Origin: Verrucomicrobia bacterium SCGC AAA164-E04
GTDB lineage: Bacteria; Verrucomicrobiota; Verrucomicrobiia; Limisphaerales; AAA164-E04
Direction of reading: 5' to 3'
Length of the DNA stretch: 64,000 bases
NCBI GenBank assembly: GCA_000383715.1
Contig: KB911839.1
Location: forward strand, 153,660-217,659
Part shown: piece by piece, positions 1 to 10,127 of the stretch
Numbering within the stretch: position 1 is the first letter of the stretch
How the letters are laid out: every line of letters begins with the position of its first letter
Translations under genes and position numbers: made by a program
The notes under the pieces: model-generated
The model's input: the letters and a program-made list of their open reading frames with translations, nothing else
Told to the model about the DNA's origin: nothing
Databases searched by the model: none

Positions 1-836
1 TAGCCTACTTCGAAGGCGGCTTCAGTCACGTTGCATACCCCTTCACGGAGCAATTCAGCCGCTCGATCAATGCGGATTTCTCTCAGGTATTGAGGAATGG
101 TCATACCGCATTCCTTCGAAAAAGTACGGCTTAAATAATAAGGACTACAACCCACCAATCGAGATATTTCCAGCAAGTTGGGGGGATTTACGAGCTCTTT
201 ACGGAGTAAACGCTTAACCCGTTCGACGCGGTCAATCGTGATGCGTTTTTGGCGTGAGCAAAATAGTTCACTTTCACTCGATTCAAACATGACATCTGCG
301 AGAAGTTCTTGGACTTTGGCCCCATACCAGAGAGCGCTAGCCGCTGCAGTGATCGGAGGGTGATTCAAGCTTGAAACGTAATCGCGTATACGGCTATTCA
401 TTTTAAAACTAGACCCGATGAACTTGTTTGAAGGATTTTCTTCAAACACACACTTACCAATTTCATGAAGGTTTCCGCTTTTTTCAGGTAACATATCTTT
501 CATCAGATCTTTACCCACTTGAATCAGGATAAGAGCCTGCTCTTCATTGCTATCCGGTAGAATCGTAAAGGAATGATTCCCTGGAAAACAAAGAAAGATG
601 GAATTTGGCTTGATAGGTTTAAGTAGTCCCACGGACTCTGCTCTCACGGTCAGTCGTCCTTTTAGATTGATCCATATTTCGACTACTTTAGCCGAAGGAA
701 CATGGTTCCATCGCAGTAAATTATTCGCTGAATTGAATTTAAATTGTTCTATGTTGAACGATTTTGACCCAATCCTGCCAAATAAGTGTCGATGACCTTG
801 GTTGATTAATATGGGAATGGAGGCATCTCTTGGCAT
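1..836 (-). CDS. AraC-family transcriptional regulator, C-terminus cut by the window edge
   Basis: A reading frame on the minus strand runs without a stop from an ATG at 836 to base 1, about 278 codons, and leaves the window. The last ~100 residues are a typical AraC/XylS DNA-binding domain: the first helix-turn-helix contains SRLVGCSPYYLSRTF and the second begins near IDRAAELLREG and continues into EAAFEVGY, where the window ends. The N-terminal ~170 residues would be the ligand-sensing/dimerisation part; one stretch (SIFLCFPGNHSFTIL) is reminiscent of the cupin-like sensing domains of this family. AraC proteins usually activate sugar-utilisation genes, which fits the saccharide-degrading neighbourhood, but no target can be assigned. 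The missing end should be only the final ~25 residues. Family assignment is firm, specificity unknown. Confidence 0.85.
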   Translation of the reverse strand, partial: MPRDASIPILINQGHRHLFGRIGSKSFNIEQFKFNSANNLLRWNHVPSAKVVEIWINLKGRLTVRAESVGLLKPIKPNSIFLCFPGNHSFTILPDSNEEQALILIQVGKDLMKDMLPEKSGNLHEIGKCVFEENPSNKFIGSSFKMNSRIRDYVSSLNHPPITAAASALWYGAKVQELLADVMFESSESELFCSRQKRITIDRVERVKRLLRKELVNPPNLLEISRLVGCSPYYLSRTFSKECGMTIPQYLREIRIDRAAELLREGVCNVTEAAFEVG

Positions 837-1649
837 GACTGGCGAGATCTTAAATGTAAAGCAGATCAAATATCTTCTCGTGATTCATTAGAGTCTGGTC
901 TTATTTACAACTTTTCACAGGCGATTGAATCCGGATAGTGCGTTGTTTGCGCCAACTGCGAACACTTCGTTTTAAAAGTATCATGAATGGTGAGGGTTCT
1001 AATGACAAGAATTAAATTGAGAATGAGTCTCAGTATCAATAAGAAGCATTCCTTACACCCTACCAAACCAGGTTCATGCATGAGGTCCGTCAGCGCATGG
1101 GGTATCCATGCCAAATCCAAAGAAAGACTTTCAAGATCAATAAAAGTTAGGCTCATCAAAATTGTCAGTGTTTACTGACTGGTCTCTGCCATATCCATCG
1201 AATGCTCATTGTCGGTTGGAAACAGTGATTTAAATTAGCCAGGTCAAATGATGGAAAGAACAGAACCCAAATGCATGACTGCATTAAAACCGTTGCCTTG
1301 GCAGAATGAAGGAAGAATCAAGATCCAGTGCTAACTGTAGGAACTGGCAGTTTTGATTCACTAGGGTCCAAAAACGAACCTCAGAAATGCGTTTGCTTCT
1401 GCCTTTAATCTTGCCCTTCTCGCAGCGAAAACCTTCCATGAAGGAGTGATTTAAAACCGCTTCTGTTTGGATCATTAGCCCCTTTTCGGTATCCATTCAC
1501 CCACGATGATGATACTCCCTCTATGGTGTTGCTCATGGGATTCAGATTTCGCATCTCTTCCGATATTCGAAGGAAATGTATTGATTGTCTTTCCTGAAAG
1601 TCCTCAATCCCGACGATGCAGCTTGTTCATCTGGTCTGGAAATAAGTTG
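837..1649. other. Non-coding or decayed stretch, nothing recognised
   Basis: No reading frame here has recognisable protein content; the short open frames on both strands look random. The segment lies between the start of the AraC gene and an IS fossil that begins near 1650, and is A+T-rich. It should hold the AraC promoter near 840-900, but I see no convincing -35/-10 pair. Confidence 0.4.
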
Positions 1650-1905
1650 TTTCTCAGATTGAGCTGCTCAGTGGGGCAGAATCATGGGGATTCAGGAGTG
1701 CTTTTTCGAAATCTCGCGTATCTACGATGACTATGCTGCGAACAATTTTTGTAAATCGGTCATTTCCTCTGGTCTTGATTACCTGTTCGCATGAGTATTT
1801 GCCGAGACTCTTGCGAGTAGCCCGTCCCCAGAATTTAAATCCATCGGTGGACATGAGTGGAGCACGTTGTGAATCTGTTTTTTTTGGTCAATCTACGGCA
1901 TTTTC
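1650..1905 (-). pseudogene. Fossil of an IS transposase (same family as 27349-28071)
   Basis: The minus strand encodes a peptide closely similar in order and spacing to part of the transposase at 27349-28071: STDGFKFWGRATRK matches TTDGYKFYERAIRK, EQVIKTRGNDRFTKI matches AQVIKTRRNDRISKV, and TRDFEKALLNP matches KRDFEKALLNS. DNA similarity runs from about 1655 to 1900 and then fades. Neither the catalytic C-terminus nor the N-terminus is preserved and no complete frame remains, so it is an inactive fragment. The region 1284-1640 next to it is not clearly alignable. From 1906 to 2086 I see nothing further. Confidence 0.7.
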
Positions 1906-2086
1906 AAGTGGATCAGGGTGCTACGGGGGTTTTTCACAGTTGATGGCAGAAGTACCCTTGCCACTGCCTTTCTTAATCTTTATATTTTGACTTCACTTCG
2001 AGTTTAAGGGGCCTTGAGCCTATTCGTTGTGTTTTAACAGATTGAACATATTGTAAACACTCCAACTTATCTAAGATTTATTGCCC

Positions 2087-3415
2087 ATGGCTGCTTCGAC
2101 GTCAATTCTCCCGAATAAACTGCACGAGTACCCTCAACAAGATGTGATCGACGGATCTGGCGCAGGACCGGATTCGATTCTCGATGATTGCCTCAACAAA
2201 CACGGCGGAGTGTTGCAACTTCTACATCGTTACGCCGGCCGGACATTTTGTACGCCCGGGAAACGAATTCGGCTGGATGCGCAGTCATACTATCCAGATT
2301 ACATGAACGGAACTGGGCTGGATGAGCTCTGGATGTGCTGCACCGTTCCCATTGTGACCGGAGTCATCGATACCCGCACGAACAAGGCACCATTTCGCGA
2401 GGGGGAATCGCATGTCCTCACACCGAATGGCCAGTTCATCTCGCTGCAGGATTTGATCGCCGCCAGACCGGAAGCTGTCATAGGTGAGAAGATGACGGCC
2501 TTTTCGAAATCCATGTTCGGCGATCCGACCTGGCCGATTGTGTCGAAGAAATTCGACAATCTGAACCCGATTCCGCATCACCTTCACTGGGCAAAGTGGG
2601 AAGTGTACGACATCAATTCATACGACAACCCCGGAGTCAGTCCGTCGCATTATCACACCACGGCAATGGGACTCTACCCGTTTGTGACGAAGGATCAGTT
2701 CCTTGCCTGCATGAAGCGTTTCGGACAGGGCGAGTATAACGGCGTTCGGCATTTGTCGCCGCACACGATGATGCACATTGATAATGGCTTCGTAATGCCG
2801 AATGGCGTGCTGCACTCGCCGACGGACCTCTGCACACACGAGCTGCACGTCACGATGGACGAGCATTTCCTTGCCGAGGATCTGACGCTTGATGGACGTA
2901 TTGGAGCAGCCGATGCGTTTTATGCATGCCGGGAAGAGGACTATCCGAGGGACAAACACCAAGACTGGGAGTTTCTGATTGATACGTTCGACTTCGAAGC
3001 GAACCAGGATCCAGATTTCGTGCGGAAAAATGCGCGTCCGGCAATCAGAGCTGAAGCATTCACAGGCGACGGAGTGGACGCAAAGTGGATTGTCTACGGT
3101 GATTTTCTTGGCGACCAGAAGTGCTCAATCCTCCGTCTCATTGTCGAGCCCGGTGGCAAGACCAATTTCTGCCCGGAGAGTCCCGCGCTGTTCCACACGA
3201 ATGGCGGATGCGGTCGTGTCGGAAAGCTCGAAGTGCGATATCATCAGGATATGAAGCTTGGTGAAATCTATCCTGAGATTGGATTCATTACTCAGGCAGC
3301 ACTTGCCAGCGGCGGTATCGAAATCGAGAATACGGGAACCGAACCGCTCGTGTTGACCTTCGACTTCCCGCAGCATGCGCATTCTCAAACACCCGGTGTT
3401 GTTGTTAAGAATTAG
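2087..3415 (+). CDS. Cupin-fold protein of unknown substrate
   Basis: A 442-residue protein is predicted from the ATG at 2087; an in-frame TTG at 2081 is less likely. No signal peptide is seen, so it is probably cytosolic. Metal-binding-type histidine clusters in a double-stranded beta-helix context are visible: PHHLHWAKWEVYD and SPSHYHTTAMGLYPF near residues 165-200, and PNGVLHSPTDLCTHEL near 245. The layout recalls class I mannose-6-phosphate isomerases and other two-cupin sugar enzymes, where such a His/Glu set holds one metal ion. A second cupin-like half follows (KCSILRLIVEPGGKTNFCPESPALFHTNG). The gene stands alone between an IS fossil and sulfatase debris, and its base composition is more G+C-rich than the preceding 2 kb, suggesting separate acquisition. 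An isomerase or dioxygenase role is possible but unproven. Confidence 0.65.
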   Translation: MAASTSILPNKLHEYPQQDVIDGSGAGPDSILDDCLNKHGGVLQLLHRYAGRTFCTPGKRIRLDAQSYYPDYMNGTGLDELWMCCTVPIVTGVIDTRTNKAPFREGESHVLTPNGQFISLQDLIAARPEAVIGEKMTAFSKSMFGDPTWPIVSKKFDNLNPIPHHLHWAKWEVYDINSYDNPGVSPSHYHTTAMGLYPFVTKDQFLACMKRFGQGEYNGVRHLSPHTMMHIDNGFVMPNGVLHSPTDLCTHELHVTMDEHFLAEDLTLDGRIGAADAFYACREEDYPRDKHQDWEFLIDTFDFEANQDPDFVRKNARPAIRAEAFTGDGVDAKWIVYGDFLGDQKCSILRLIVEPGGKTNFCPESPALFHTNGGCGRVGKLEVRYHQDMKLGEIYPEIGFITQAALASGGIEIENTGTEPLVLTFDFPQHAHSQTPGVVVKN

Positions 3416-3469
3416 GGCGTTTTTGAAAACCGTTCAACACAGCCAATCATAAATAGAGGCCAAGGTAAG

Positions 3470-3700
3470 CAGGCCCGGAAAGCGATGCGCCGGATGCGGC
3501 GTTGGTCCCATCGGCAAGGAGCGTCCGGTGAACAAACTGCCGGCTGAACCAGGCGATAAATCCAATCATGCGAAGGCGTTTACCTGGGGTCCGACCATCG
3601 GTAACGACGAAACAAAAATGAAGGATTTTATCACTGCGGAATGGGCGGTGGAACAGCTTAAGACTCGGGAGTTCGATAAACTCTTTGGTTTTGTGCCTTT
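3470..3700 (+). pseudogene. Sulfatase fragment (iduronate-2-sulfatase-like), truncated and frameshifted
   Basis: Translation gives a piece typical of the middle of iduronate-2-sulfatase-like enzymes: GVGPIGKERPVNKLP followed by HAKAFTWGPTIGNDE and ITAEWAVEQL, the linker that normally precedes the conserved phrase about the enzyme's proline-rich loop. The residues just upstream (PESDAPDAAL) lie in another frame, so a frameshift sits near 3500. The catalytic Cys-x-Pro-Ser/Thr-Arg segment and the C-terminal half are absent. It is a dead remnant, like the sulfatase piece at 9190-9742. Confidence 0.55.
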
Positions 3701-3835
3701 CGTCGAAACGGTGCGTCGATATGAAAACTGGCCCTGGGAAGACGAAGTCCAGAAGAGTGCCTTCACGAATTTCATCCGCTATCTGTGGGCGTGCTGGGGC
3801 TGCTACAATATGATCTTCAGTTGGGGGCCACGCGG

Positions 3836-4163
3836 ATGCCGGTGACGACACAGTACAGCAGGCTTGGAGCCGCTTGGTTGTGAAGGCCCATGCAGAATTG
3901 GGTGAAGGTAAATTGCCTTACGGCCAACTCAGAACCGTCATGTGTCCCGGTAGCAGTAAGTCGTTTTGGTAAGGTCTTTCGCCGCGCATCCTGGATCTAA
4001 ACAGCGTCAGCAACAAGGGACGTGACGGCGAATTCATCGGCTGGTTGCGCGAGATGTTTTTTTGGACGACCTACTGTCCGTCTACAACCTTGAACCCTAC
4101 TACCCCGGGATGGACGTCAACTGGCATCCGAAACCGAAGGCGGGCATGACGGATGGGCATTGA
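3836..4163 (+). pseudogene. Decayed coding fragment of unknown family
   Basis: The plus strand carries protein-like sequence broken over frames: AWSRLVVKAHAELGEG up to a stop at about 3972, then SVSNKGRDGEFIGWLREMF, which runs into a different frame reading LDDLLSVYNLEPYYPGMD and ending KPKAGMTDGH with a stop at 4161-4163. The switch between the last two frames falls at a run of seven T near 4055-4061. Restoring one base would join them, so this is the broken C-terminus of a real gene. I do not recognise the family. The rest of the gap, to 4519, shows nothing clear. Confidence 0.4.
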
Positions 4164-4519
4164 GATGGATAGGCAAACGCTCATTGAGCGCAGAACACTT
4201 CCTTCCTTTGTCCGGATGCGGAGACCTTCCGCTACGCTTCAGAAGGTTACTAATTCGCCCCGGCGAATCGTGGCGAGGCCGGCAGGTCCCGACCTGTCGG
4301 GAGAAGAGTCTGCCGAAACGTGTCAGTCGTCGATTCTTGACAAATCTCGGGCAATTTCCCGGTTGATTCAACAGGGTGAGGTCGCTGATCCCACCGGGTG
4401 TATTCGGTTTGTATCGGATCTGCGGGGGGGGACTGGATCTGTATCGAGATTCCGTCATAATTGGCGGAGAAAGTTTGTCTAAAATGCGGTTTAGTGGATA
4501 TGATGAAAGAGAAGCGCGT

Positions 4520-7500
4520 ATGGCCATTTTTGAGAATCTCATTCTGCAGCACCTCGACGGGCAAACCAATGAGGAGGAGACTGGCCTGTTCTGCTCGCAA
4601 ACGGTCCAAGATACCGGGCGACGTGCACGGTTTTCGGCATGCATCGGGCTCTTCCTCTCCCTGATTCTAACCGCCCCGTATTCCTTCGGTGACCCCATGC
4701 CGGAAGCGTTGAATCGAGTCATCGAGAATCACTGCGCGGATTGTCACGATGATTTGGATCCGAAGGGCGGGTTGGATCTGTTTTCTTTGGAGTGGGATCT
4801 CAAGAATCCCCACCTCACCGAGAGGTGGGTGAAGGTGCACGATCTTCTTGCTGCGGGGGAGATGCCGCCAAAGAAGAAGAGCCGCCTGGGCGATGCGGAA
4901 CGCGCGGCCGTCGTGGAGGTTCTGGCGGATCGCATCGTGGAGGAACAGGAGGCAGCGTATGTTCAGCAGGGTCGTTCGGTTTCGCGGCGAGTGAATCGGT
5001 TCGAGTACCAGAATGTGCTTCGCGACTTGTTGCACGATCCCACCCTCAAGGTCGCGGACCAGTTACCCCTGGACGGAGAGGTCCATGGTTTTGCGAAAGT
5101 GGGGAGCGCCCTCGATGTTTCCCATGTGCAAGTCGACGCTTACCTGGATGTGGCTGAGCTTGCGCTTCGCCGGGCAGTCGCGTTCCCCGCAGAAAAACCG
5201 AAGTCCACGACCCGGCGTTACTACGCCCGCGAACAAGGGCGGATGTGGGCTGGTACGGGGAATGGCGGATGGGCACGATTTTCTCTCGCGCTGGAGGGCT
5301 TGGATATCAACCAGACATATTCCTTCAGCAAAAGAGGCTTTGATCCAGCTAAGAAGGCCGAATCCGTGGGGATCACCGTCGACGACACCGTAGCGGAACA
5401 CACCGGGCCTTGGCGCAAATCCACCCTTCGCTCCAACCACGTTGGGGCCCACTACCTGGCCACCGACAAGGGCAACAAGGGTGCCTATTCGATCAAGTGG
5501 AAGGCAGACTTGCCGAAACCTGGCACCTACGAAGTGCGGGTGAGCTTTGGCGGCGGAGAAAGCTTGGCCAGGAAAGCCCTTTATGTGGTTCGTCATGCAG
5601 AGGGCGAAACCCGCCTGACCATTGACCAAAGTGTCGCGCCGACCATTCGGGGCCTCTGGTTTCCCCTCGGACGCTTCACCTTCGGTTCACATCCAGGTGA
5701 CCCTGAATCCAGGCCTGTGATGGCGGAGGTATTGCTGACCGACACAAACGCCGAGGGCTACGTCATCGCGGATGCCATTCAGTTTGTTCACCTCGAAGAC
5801 CTGGATAAGGAGAAAAAGGAGTCTCAGCCCCCGGAGGAGGCGTCCACCGCCATTTTTCGCGGAGCATACACCCCGTTTTACTACGGATTTGATAAGTTCA
5901 AAGCCCCGGTCCGTGGCGACTACAAGGTTCGCCTGAAGGCACAGGCGGTGCTTCGCCAGACTGACTACGTCAATTGGGAAGGGGAGAAGAAGCCGCGCCA
6001 CTATCCGAACCTGGTGCTCGATGAAAGCCGGCGCTATCCGACTCCGGTGAATGATCGGATCTTTCCTGGAAAGCGCAGTGAGCCGGTCAAAGTCTATTCG
6101 TCCACCCTGGATGAGCCGAACACACAGAACATGCTGTCGATCGGGGTTTTCGAGGCGCCGCCGGAGGCACCCGAGGTTTCTGAACTGGAGGCCTTTATGG
6201 AAAAGGGGGCGATGGTGAAGCTCGATTGCATGCGCTTGCCGAGCCCGATGGTTCCGGCCATGCCTCATACGATCCAGAAAATGGATCCGGACGGATATCC
6301 CGGGGTCGCCTTCCATTGGCTGGAAGTCGAAGGGCCGATCGTTGAGGAGTGGCCGCCCGCGTCCTACCGTGCGCTCTTTGGCGATATCCCTTTCAAACAG
6401 ATGGGCCGCCATGTCGTGGCCGTCTCGGAACAACCTTTGAAGGATGCCGGCAAGCTTTTGGCGGGGTTCATGGAGCGGGTCTACCGGCGGCCGGTTGCGA
6501 AAGCGGAGTTCGATCGATTCTACCGGTTTGCGGAGCGGCTTTTGAAGGAGGAGGCCTTTACCGAGGCGATGATCGCGACGTATTCGGCGGTGCTGGCTTC
6601 GCCCGAGTTTCTCTTCCATTGCGGGCAACCGGGCGAACTGGATGACTTTGCCCTAGCCGAGCGCCTCTCATTTTTTCTCGGCGAATCGATGCCGGACGAG
6701 CAACTCCGTGGCTTGGCCCGACGGGGAAAGCTCCGCGATCCCGATACGCTGCGAGCAGAAGCCGATCGCCTGCTGGACAAACCTGAAGCGAAGCGATTTG
6801 TGAAGGAGTTCCTCAATTCCTGGCTCAAGCTCGACGAGATCAACGACACCGATCCCGACCGGGAGCTCTACCCGGAGTATGCCGGAGACTGGTGGCTCGT
6901 GAACTCGATGATCGAGGAGTCGCGTCTCTATTTCGCCGATCTGATTGCTGTCAATCGACCGGCCCGGAATGTCATCGACGCCGATTATACCTTTGTCGAC
7001 GAACGCCTTGCCCGGCATTACGGCGTTCCCGGGGTTTTTGGCCCTTCGTTCCGGCGCATAACTCTTCCTGAGAAGAGCCCTTACGGGGGGATTCTCACCC
7101 AGGCGTCGGTGCTCAAGGTGACGGCAAACGGAACCGTCACATCACCGGTTCTGCGCGGGGTGTACGTGATGGAGCGACTCCTGGGCGATCCTCCCTCTCC
7201 TCCTCCCCCGTCCGTTCCCGCCGTGGAACCGGATATCCGTGGCGCGGCGACGATTCGTGAGTTGCTGAAGAAGCATCGGGCGGATGCGTCCTGTGCGAGC
7301 TGTCATAAGAAGATTGATCCTCCGGGCTTCGCGCTGGAGAGCTTCGACGTCATGGGGCGTTGGCGTGAGAACTACCGCTCGCTCGCCCAGGGATCGGAGC
7401 GTATCGAAGGAGTGGGACGGAGTGGGAACGAGTTCGTTCACTTCATCGGGAAGGAGGTCGATGCCTCCGGAGTGACGCCCAAAGGCGAATCCTTCGACGA

Positions 7501-7714
7501 CATCCTCCAATTCAAGAAACTCCTGTTGGAGGATGAAGAGGCCATTGCACGCAATCTAACCGACCAGCTCCTGGTGTATGCCACGGGAGCGTCGGTTGGG
7601 TTCGCCGATCGCGATGACGTTTCGGCCATTCTCGAAAAGAGTCGGGCGTCGGAATTTGGCGTGCGGACGATCATTCACGAAATTGTTCAGAGTCCATTGT
7701 TCTTGAGGAAATAG
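4520..7714 (+). CDS. DUF1592-type planctomycete cytochrome c protein
   Basis: A large secreted protein of about 1064 residues from the ATG at 4520, chosen because an AGAGAAG stretch lies a few bases upstream; the frame stays open to a GTG at 4376. A hydrophobic export segment (ACIGLFLSLILTAPYSFG) is followed at once by a haem-binding CADCH motif (residues ~85-90). The middle carries DUF1587-like and a beta-rich carbohydrate-binding-like part (YSIKWKADLPKPGTYEVRV), then the DUF1592/DUF1588/DUF1585 series with a second CxxCH (CASCHKKIDPPGF) near the C-terminus. Such proteins are expanded in Planctomycetes and Verrucomicrobia, almost always next to a DUF1552 gene as here (4-bp gap). They are thought to be periplasmic redox proteins acting on polysaccharides, but their reaction is not established. 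The gene looks intact. Confidence 0.88.
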   Translation: MAIFENLILQHLDGQTNEEETGLFCSQTVQDTGRRARFSACIGLFLSLILTAPYSFGDPMPEALNRVIENHCADCHDDLDPKGGLDLFSLEWDLKNPHLTERWVKVHDLLAAGEMPPKKKSRLGDAERAAVVEVLADRIVEEQEAAYVQQGRSVSRRVNRFEYQNVLRDLLHDPTLKVADQLPLDGEVHGFAKVGSALDVSHVQVDAYLDVAELALRRAVAFPAEKPKSTTRRYYAREQGRMWAGTGNGGWARFSLALEGLDINQTYSFSKRGFDPAKKAESVGITVDDTVAEHTGPWRKSTLRSNHVGAHYLATDKGNKGAYSIKWKADLPKPGTYEVRVSFGGGESLARKALYVVRHAEGETRLTIDQSVAPTIRGLWFPLGRFTFGSHPGDPESRPVMAEVLLTDTNAEGYVIADAIQFVHLEDLDKEKKESQPPEEASTAIFRGAYTPFYYGFDKFKAPVRGDYKVRLKAQAVLRQTDYVNWEGEKKPRHYPNLVLDESRRYPTPVNDRIFPGKRSEPVKVYSSTLDEPNTQNMLSIGVFEAPPEAPEVSELEAFMEKGAMVKLDCMRLPSPMVPAMPHTIQKMDPDGYPGVAFHWLEVEGPIVEEWPPASYRALFGDIPFKQMGRHVVAVSEQPLKDAGKLLAGFMERVYRRPVAKAEFDRFYRFAERLLKEEAFTEAMIATYSAVLASPEFLFHCGQPGELDDFALAERLSFFLGESMPDEQLRGLARRGKLRDPDTLRAEADRLLDKPEAKRFVKEFLNSWLKLDEINDTDPDRELYPEYAGDWWLVNSMIEESRLYFADLIAVNRPARNVIDADYTFVDERLARHYGVPGVFGPSFRRITLPEKSPYGGILTQASVLKVTANGTVTSPVLRGVYVMERLLGDPPSPPPPSVPAVEPDIRGAATIRELLKKHRADASCASCHKKIDPPGFALESFDVMGRWRENYRSLAQGSERIEGVGRSGNEFVHFIGKEVDASGVTPKGESFDDILQFKKLLLEDEEAIARNLTDQLLVYATGASVGFADRDDVSAILEKSRASEFGVRTIIHEIVQSPLFLRK

Positions 7715-7718
7715 GCAA

Positions 7719-8972
7719 ATGAAAACAACCCGTCGAACCTTTCTGCGCGCTGCCGGTGTCGGCTTGAGCCTGCCCGTGCTCGAATCCTTCGGAGCCGCGC
7801 CTGCAAAGGCCTCTCCGAAGCGCATGATCGCCATCAATCAGGACCTAGGCTTCATTCCTAAACTCTTCTTCCCGGAAACTTCGGGAAGGAAGTATACGTT
7901 GTCTCCTTACCTCGAGAAGATCGCGCCGCACCGGGAGCAGTTCACCGTGTTCAGTGGGCTCTCTCATCCCGGCGTTGACGGGGGACACCGCGCCGACAAA
8001 ACCTTTTTGACCGCGGCTCCGCATCCCGGGCGGGCGAGTTTTCGCAACAGTATTTCCCTCGACCAGGTGATGGCCAATGAGGTGGGTCATGAGACCCGGT
8101 TCCGGTCGCTTTCCCTTGGGATCAACGATGCGAGGAGCATGTCCTACACCCAGGCGGGGGTCGAGATTCCCACCATTCAGAGCTCGGCGACGCTGTACAA
8201 AAAGATGTTTCTCCAAGGCGATCGCAAGGCGATGGAGTCACAAATCGTTCGGCTACAACGGAAGGGAAGTATTCTTGATGTCGTGATGGGGCAGAGCTCG
8301 GATCTGAGTAAACGCGTGAGCGCTTCAGACCGCGAGCGTATCGATCAATTTCAAACCGCGGTCCGTAGCCTGGAGAAACGCCTCACCGAGGCGCAAGCCT
8401 GGGAGGCCCGGCCGAAGCCCAAGGTGGACGAGACCGTGCCGGAATACCCAAGCGACAAGAAGGAATTCTTTGAAATGGTGCGCATGATGAATGACATGTC
8501 CCGGCTCGCCTTCCAGACGGATTCGACCCGGGTCATCACGCTGTTTCTGGGGGGGCAGCGCACCCCGGGCGTGAAATTTGAGGACGGCCGGGCGCTCGGC
8601 GGTTATCATAACCTCTCCCATCACGGCAAAGATGAAGTGAAGTTGGGTGAGCTGGAGGAGATCGAAATCGCGCAGATAGAATTGCTGGGCGAGCTGCTTC
8701 GGGATCTCCAGGAAGTCGAGGAGACGGATGGCAGCCTGCTGGACAACACTATGGTGCTCTATGGCTGCCACATGGGAGATGCCAACATCCATAACAACAT
8801 CAACCTTCCGGTCATCTTCGCGGGTGGTGGGTTCCGCCATGGGCAGCACCTGGCGTTTAACCGACACAATAACACCCCGCTGTGTAATGTCTTCGTCAGC
8901 ATGCTTCAGAAGATGGGTATCGAGGCCGACCGCTTTGGGAGCAGTAAGGGAACGCTGACAGGGCTGATGTGA
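7719..8972 (+). CDS. DUF1552 exported protein, partner of the DUF1592 cytochrome
   Basis: A 417-residue protein starting MKTTRRTFLRAAGVGLSLP, a twin-arginine (Tat) signal ending near SFGAAPAKA. The body is DUF1552, related to the alkaline-phosphatase/sulfatase-like DUF1501 superfamily: it has the early VFSGLSHPGVDGGH segment, a central region around RMMNDMSRLAFQTDSTRVITLFLGG, and a C-terminal HNLSHHGKD plus YGCHMGDANIHNN histidine set that may hold metal. It follows the DUF1592 gene with four bases between, so the two are surely one transcript and probably work together in the periplasm; Tat export suggests folding or cofactor loading in the cytoplasm. Function is unproven. Intact. Confidence 0.88.
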   Translation: MKTTRRTFLRAAGVGLSLPVLESFGAAPAKASPKRMIAINQDLGFIPKLFFPETSGRKYTLSPYLEKIAPHREQFTVFSGLSHPGVDGGHRADKTFLTAAPHPGRASFRNSISLDQVMANEVGHETRFRSLSLGINDARSMSYTQAGVEIPTIQSSATLYKKMFLQGDRKAMESQIVRLQRKGSILDVVMGQSSDLSKRVSASDRERIDQFQTAVRSLEKRLTEAQAWEARPKPKVDETVPEYPSDKKEFFEMVRMMNDMSRLAFQTDSTRVITLFLGGQRTPGVKFEDGRALGGYHNLSHHGKDEVKLGELEEIEIAQIELLGELLRDLQEVEETDGSLLDNTMVLYGCHMGDANIHNNINLPVIFAGGGFRHGQHLAFNRHNNTPLCNVFVSMLQKMGIEADRFGSSKGTLTGLM

Positions 8973-9189
8973 ATTATGAATTCACTTCGGCCACCAATGC
9001 ACACGGTGACAGCACCCAGATCGCGAAGCGTTTCCATGAGTATGATTCCGTGCGGCCTTTCGGAGAGTCAGGGACTTGGATTCGTCTGCGCGGGCAAGAA
9101 CAGTTGCGACACCACCACGCTCACACCCGACGCTGACTATCGCATCGAGTGGTGTCATCTCGACGCCGGCGGCTGGCAGAATGAGACGA

Positions 9190-9742
9190 TCCGCAAGACT
9201 AACCCTTTTTCTGCTTCTACGCCCTGGTTCAGCCGCACGCTGAAATGTTCGCACCGGAAGAAAAGATGGCCAAGTACCGCGGCAAATTCCTGCCGGAAAG
9301 TTCTTACGAAGGAACCGACTCAGGTCCGGATTACCGTAAGTTTGCCTACGGATCGCAGCCCGAAGCATACGCCGCTTTCGCTGCAATGGTCGAGGTGATG
9401 GACGACGACGTCGGTGAGCTTGTCGCCAAGCTCAAAGAGCTCGGGATTGCCGACAACACGTTGATCATTTTCACTTCCGACAATGGCCCGCATCAGGAGG
9501 GAGGACACGACCCTGCCTATTTTAACTCCAACGGTTCCCATCGCGGATTCAAACGCGACCTCTATGAAGGCGGGATTCACGTGCCGATGATCGCAACTTG
9601 GCCAGGCCGGATTCCAGCCGGAACACAAACCGACCATCTTTCAGCGTTCTGGGATGTCTTGCCAACGGTTGCCGAGCTGGCCGGTCAGCCGGTTCCCGAA
9701 ACCATTGATGGCATCCACGTATATGCAAGCACTCTCCGATAA
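9190..9742 (+). pseudogene. Sulfatase C-terminal-half fragment
   Basis: The frame reads FYALVQPHAEMFAPEEKMAK, then AAMVEVMDDDVGELVAKLKEL, IIFTSDNGPHQEGG, RGFKRDLYEGGIHVPMIATW and FWDVLPTVAELAGQP, the ordered landmarks of the second half of a type I (formylglycine) sulfatase. The N-terminal half with the Cys-x-Pro-Ser/Thr-Arg site is missing, and the end breaks off into HVYASTLR and a stop well before the usual C-terminal subdomain. The 200 bases upstream (8976-9189) also look like broken coding DNA (a frame reading VNYEFTSATNAHGDST from 8971), but belong to another, unrecognised family. No activity is expected. Confidence 0.7.
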
Positions 9743-10127
9743 ATGCTCAGAATTGGTTAATCATGTTCTAAAAAGCCAGCCTTTTTATTGCTTTCTGGGG
9801 CTGCCGAATTATTGGGGATAATTGGTTTACTGTCAAAAACACCTCCACTGTTGGGGGTTGAATATGTGTAAAGAAAACGAAATCAATACCGTGACATTAA
9901 AGTCTATTGTCTTTTAAGTCTCCCGCCATTGGCGCGGACCACATACGCGCATCCCTTGCAGTTTCCCCAGCAGTTTGGATTTTTAAATGGAACAATAAAT
10001 CTGGTTTTACTCAGATCAATGTCCAACCACTTTCTCTTTGTCATTTAAGGAACCTTCTCTATTTTCTGCGATGCTTCAGCCTCGCGGCCTCGGCGAATCT
10101 CCGACTGCGATTTGACTTGTGAATCCT
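9743..10127. other. Intergenic stretch with a possible decayed repeat
   Basis: No gene is recognised. On the minus strand between about 9910 and 10040 a broken translation (GWTLI, KTRFIVPFKNPNC in different frames) resembles a similarly decayed patch at 16870-17255 (EGWILIRPKTDLIV, NKKNPNCKG). The family is unknown to me. The final 100 bases should carry the promoter of the DUF2490 gene. Confidence 0.3.

Noticed and set aside
905..1178. Overlapping small frames on both strands between the AraC gene and the IS fossil
   Set aside because: They have no recognisable motif and low-complexity composition; antisense overlap is common in random DNA.
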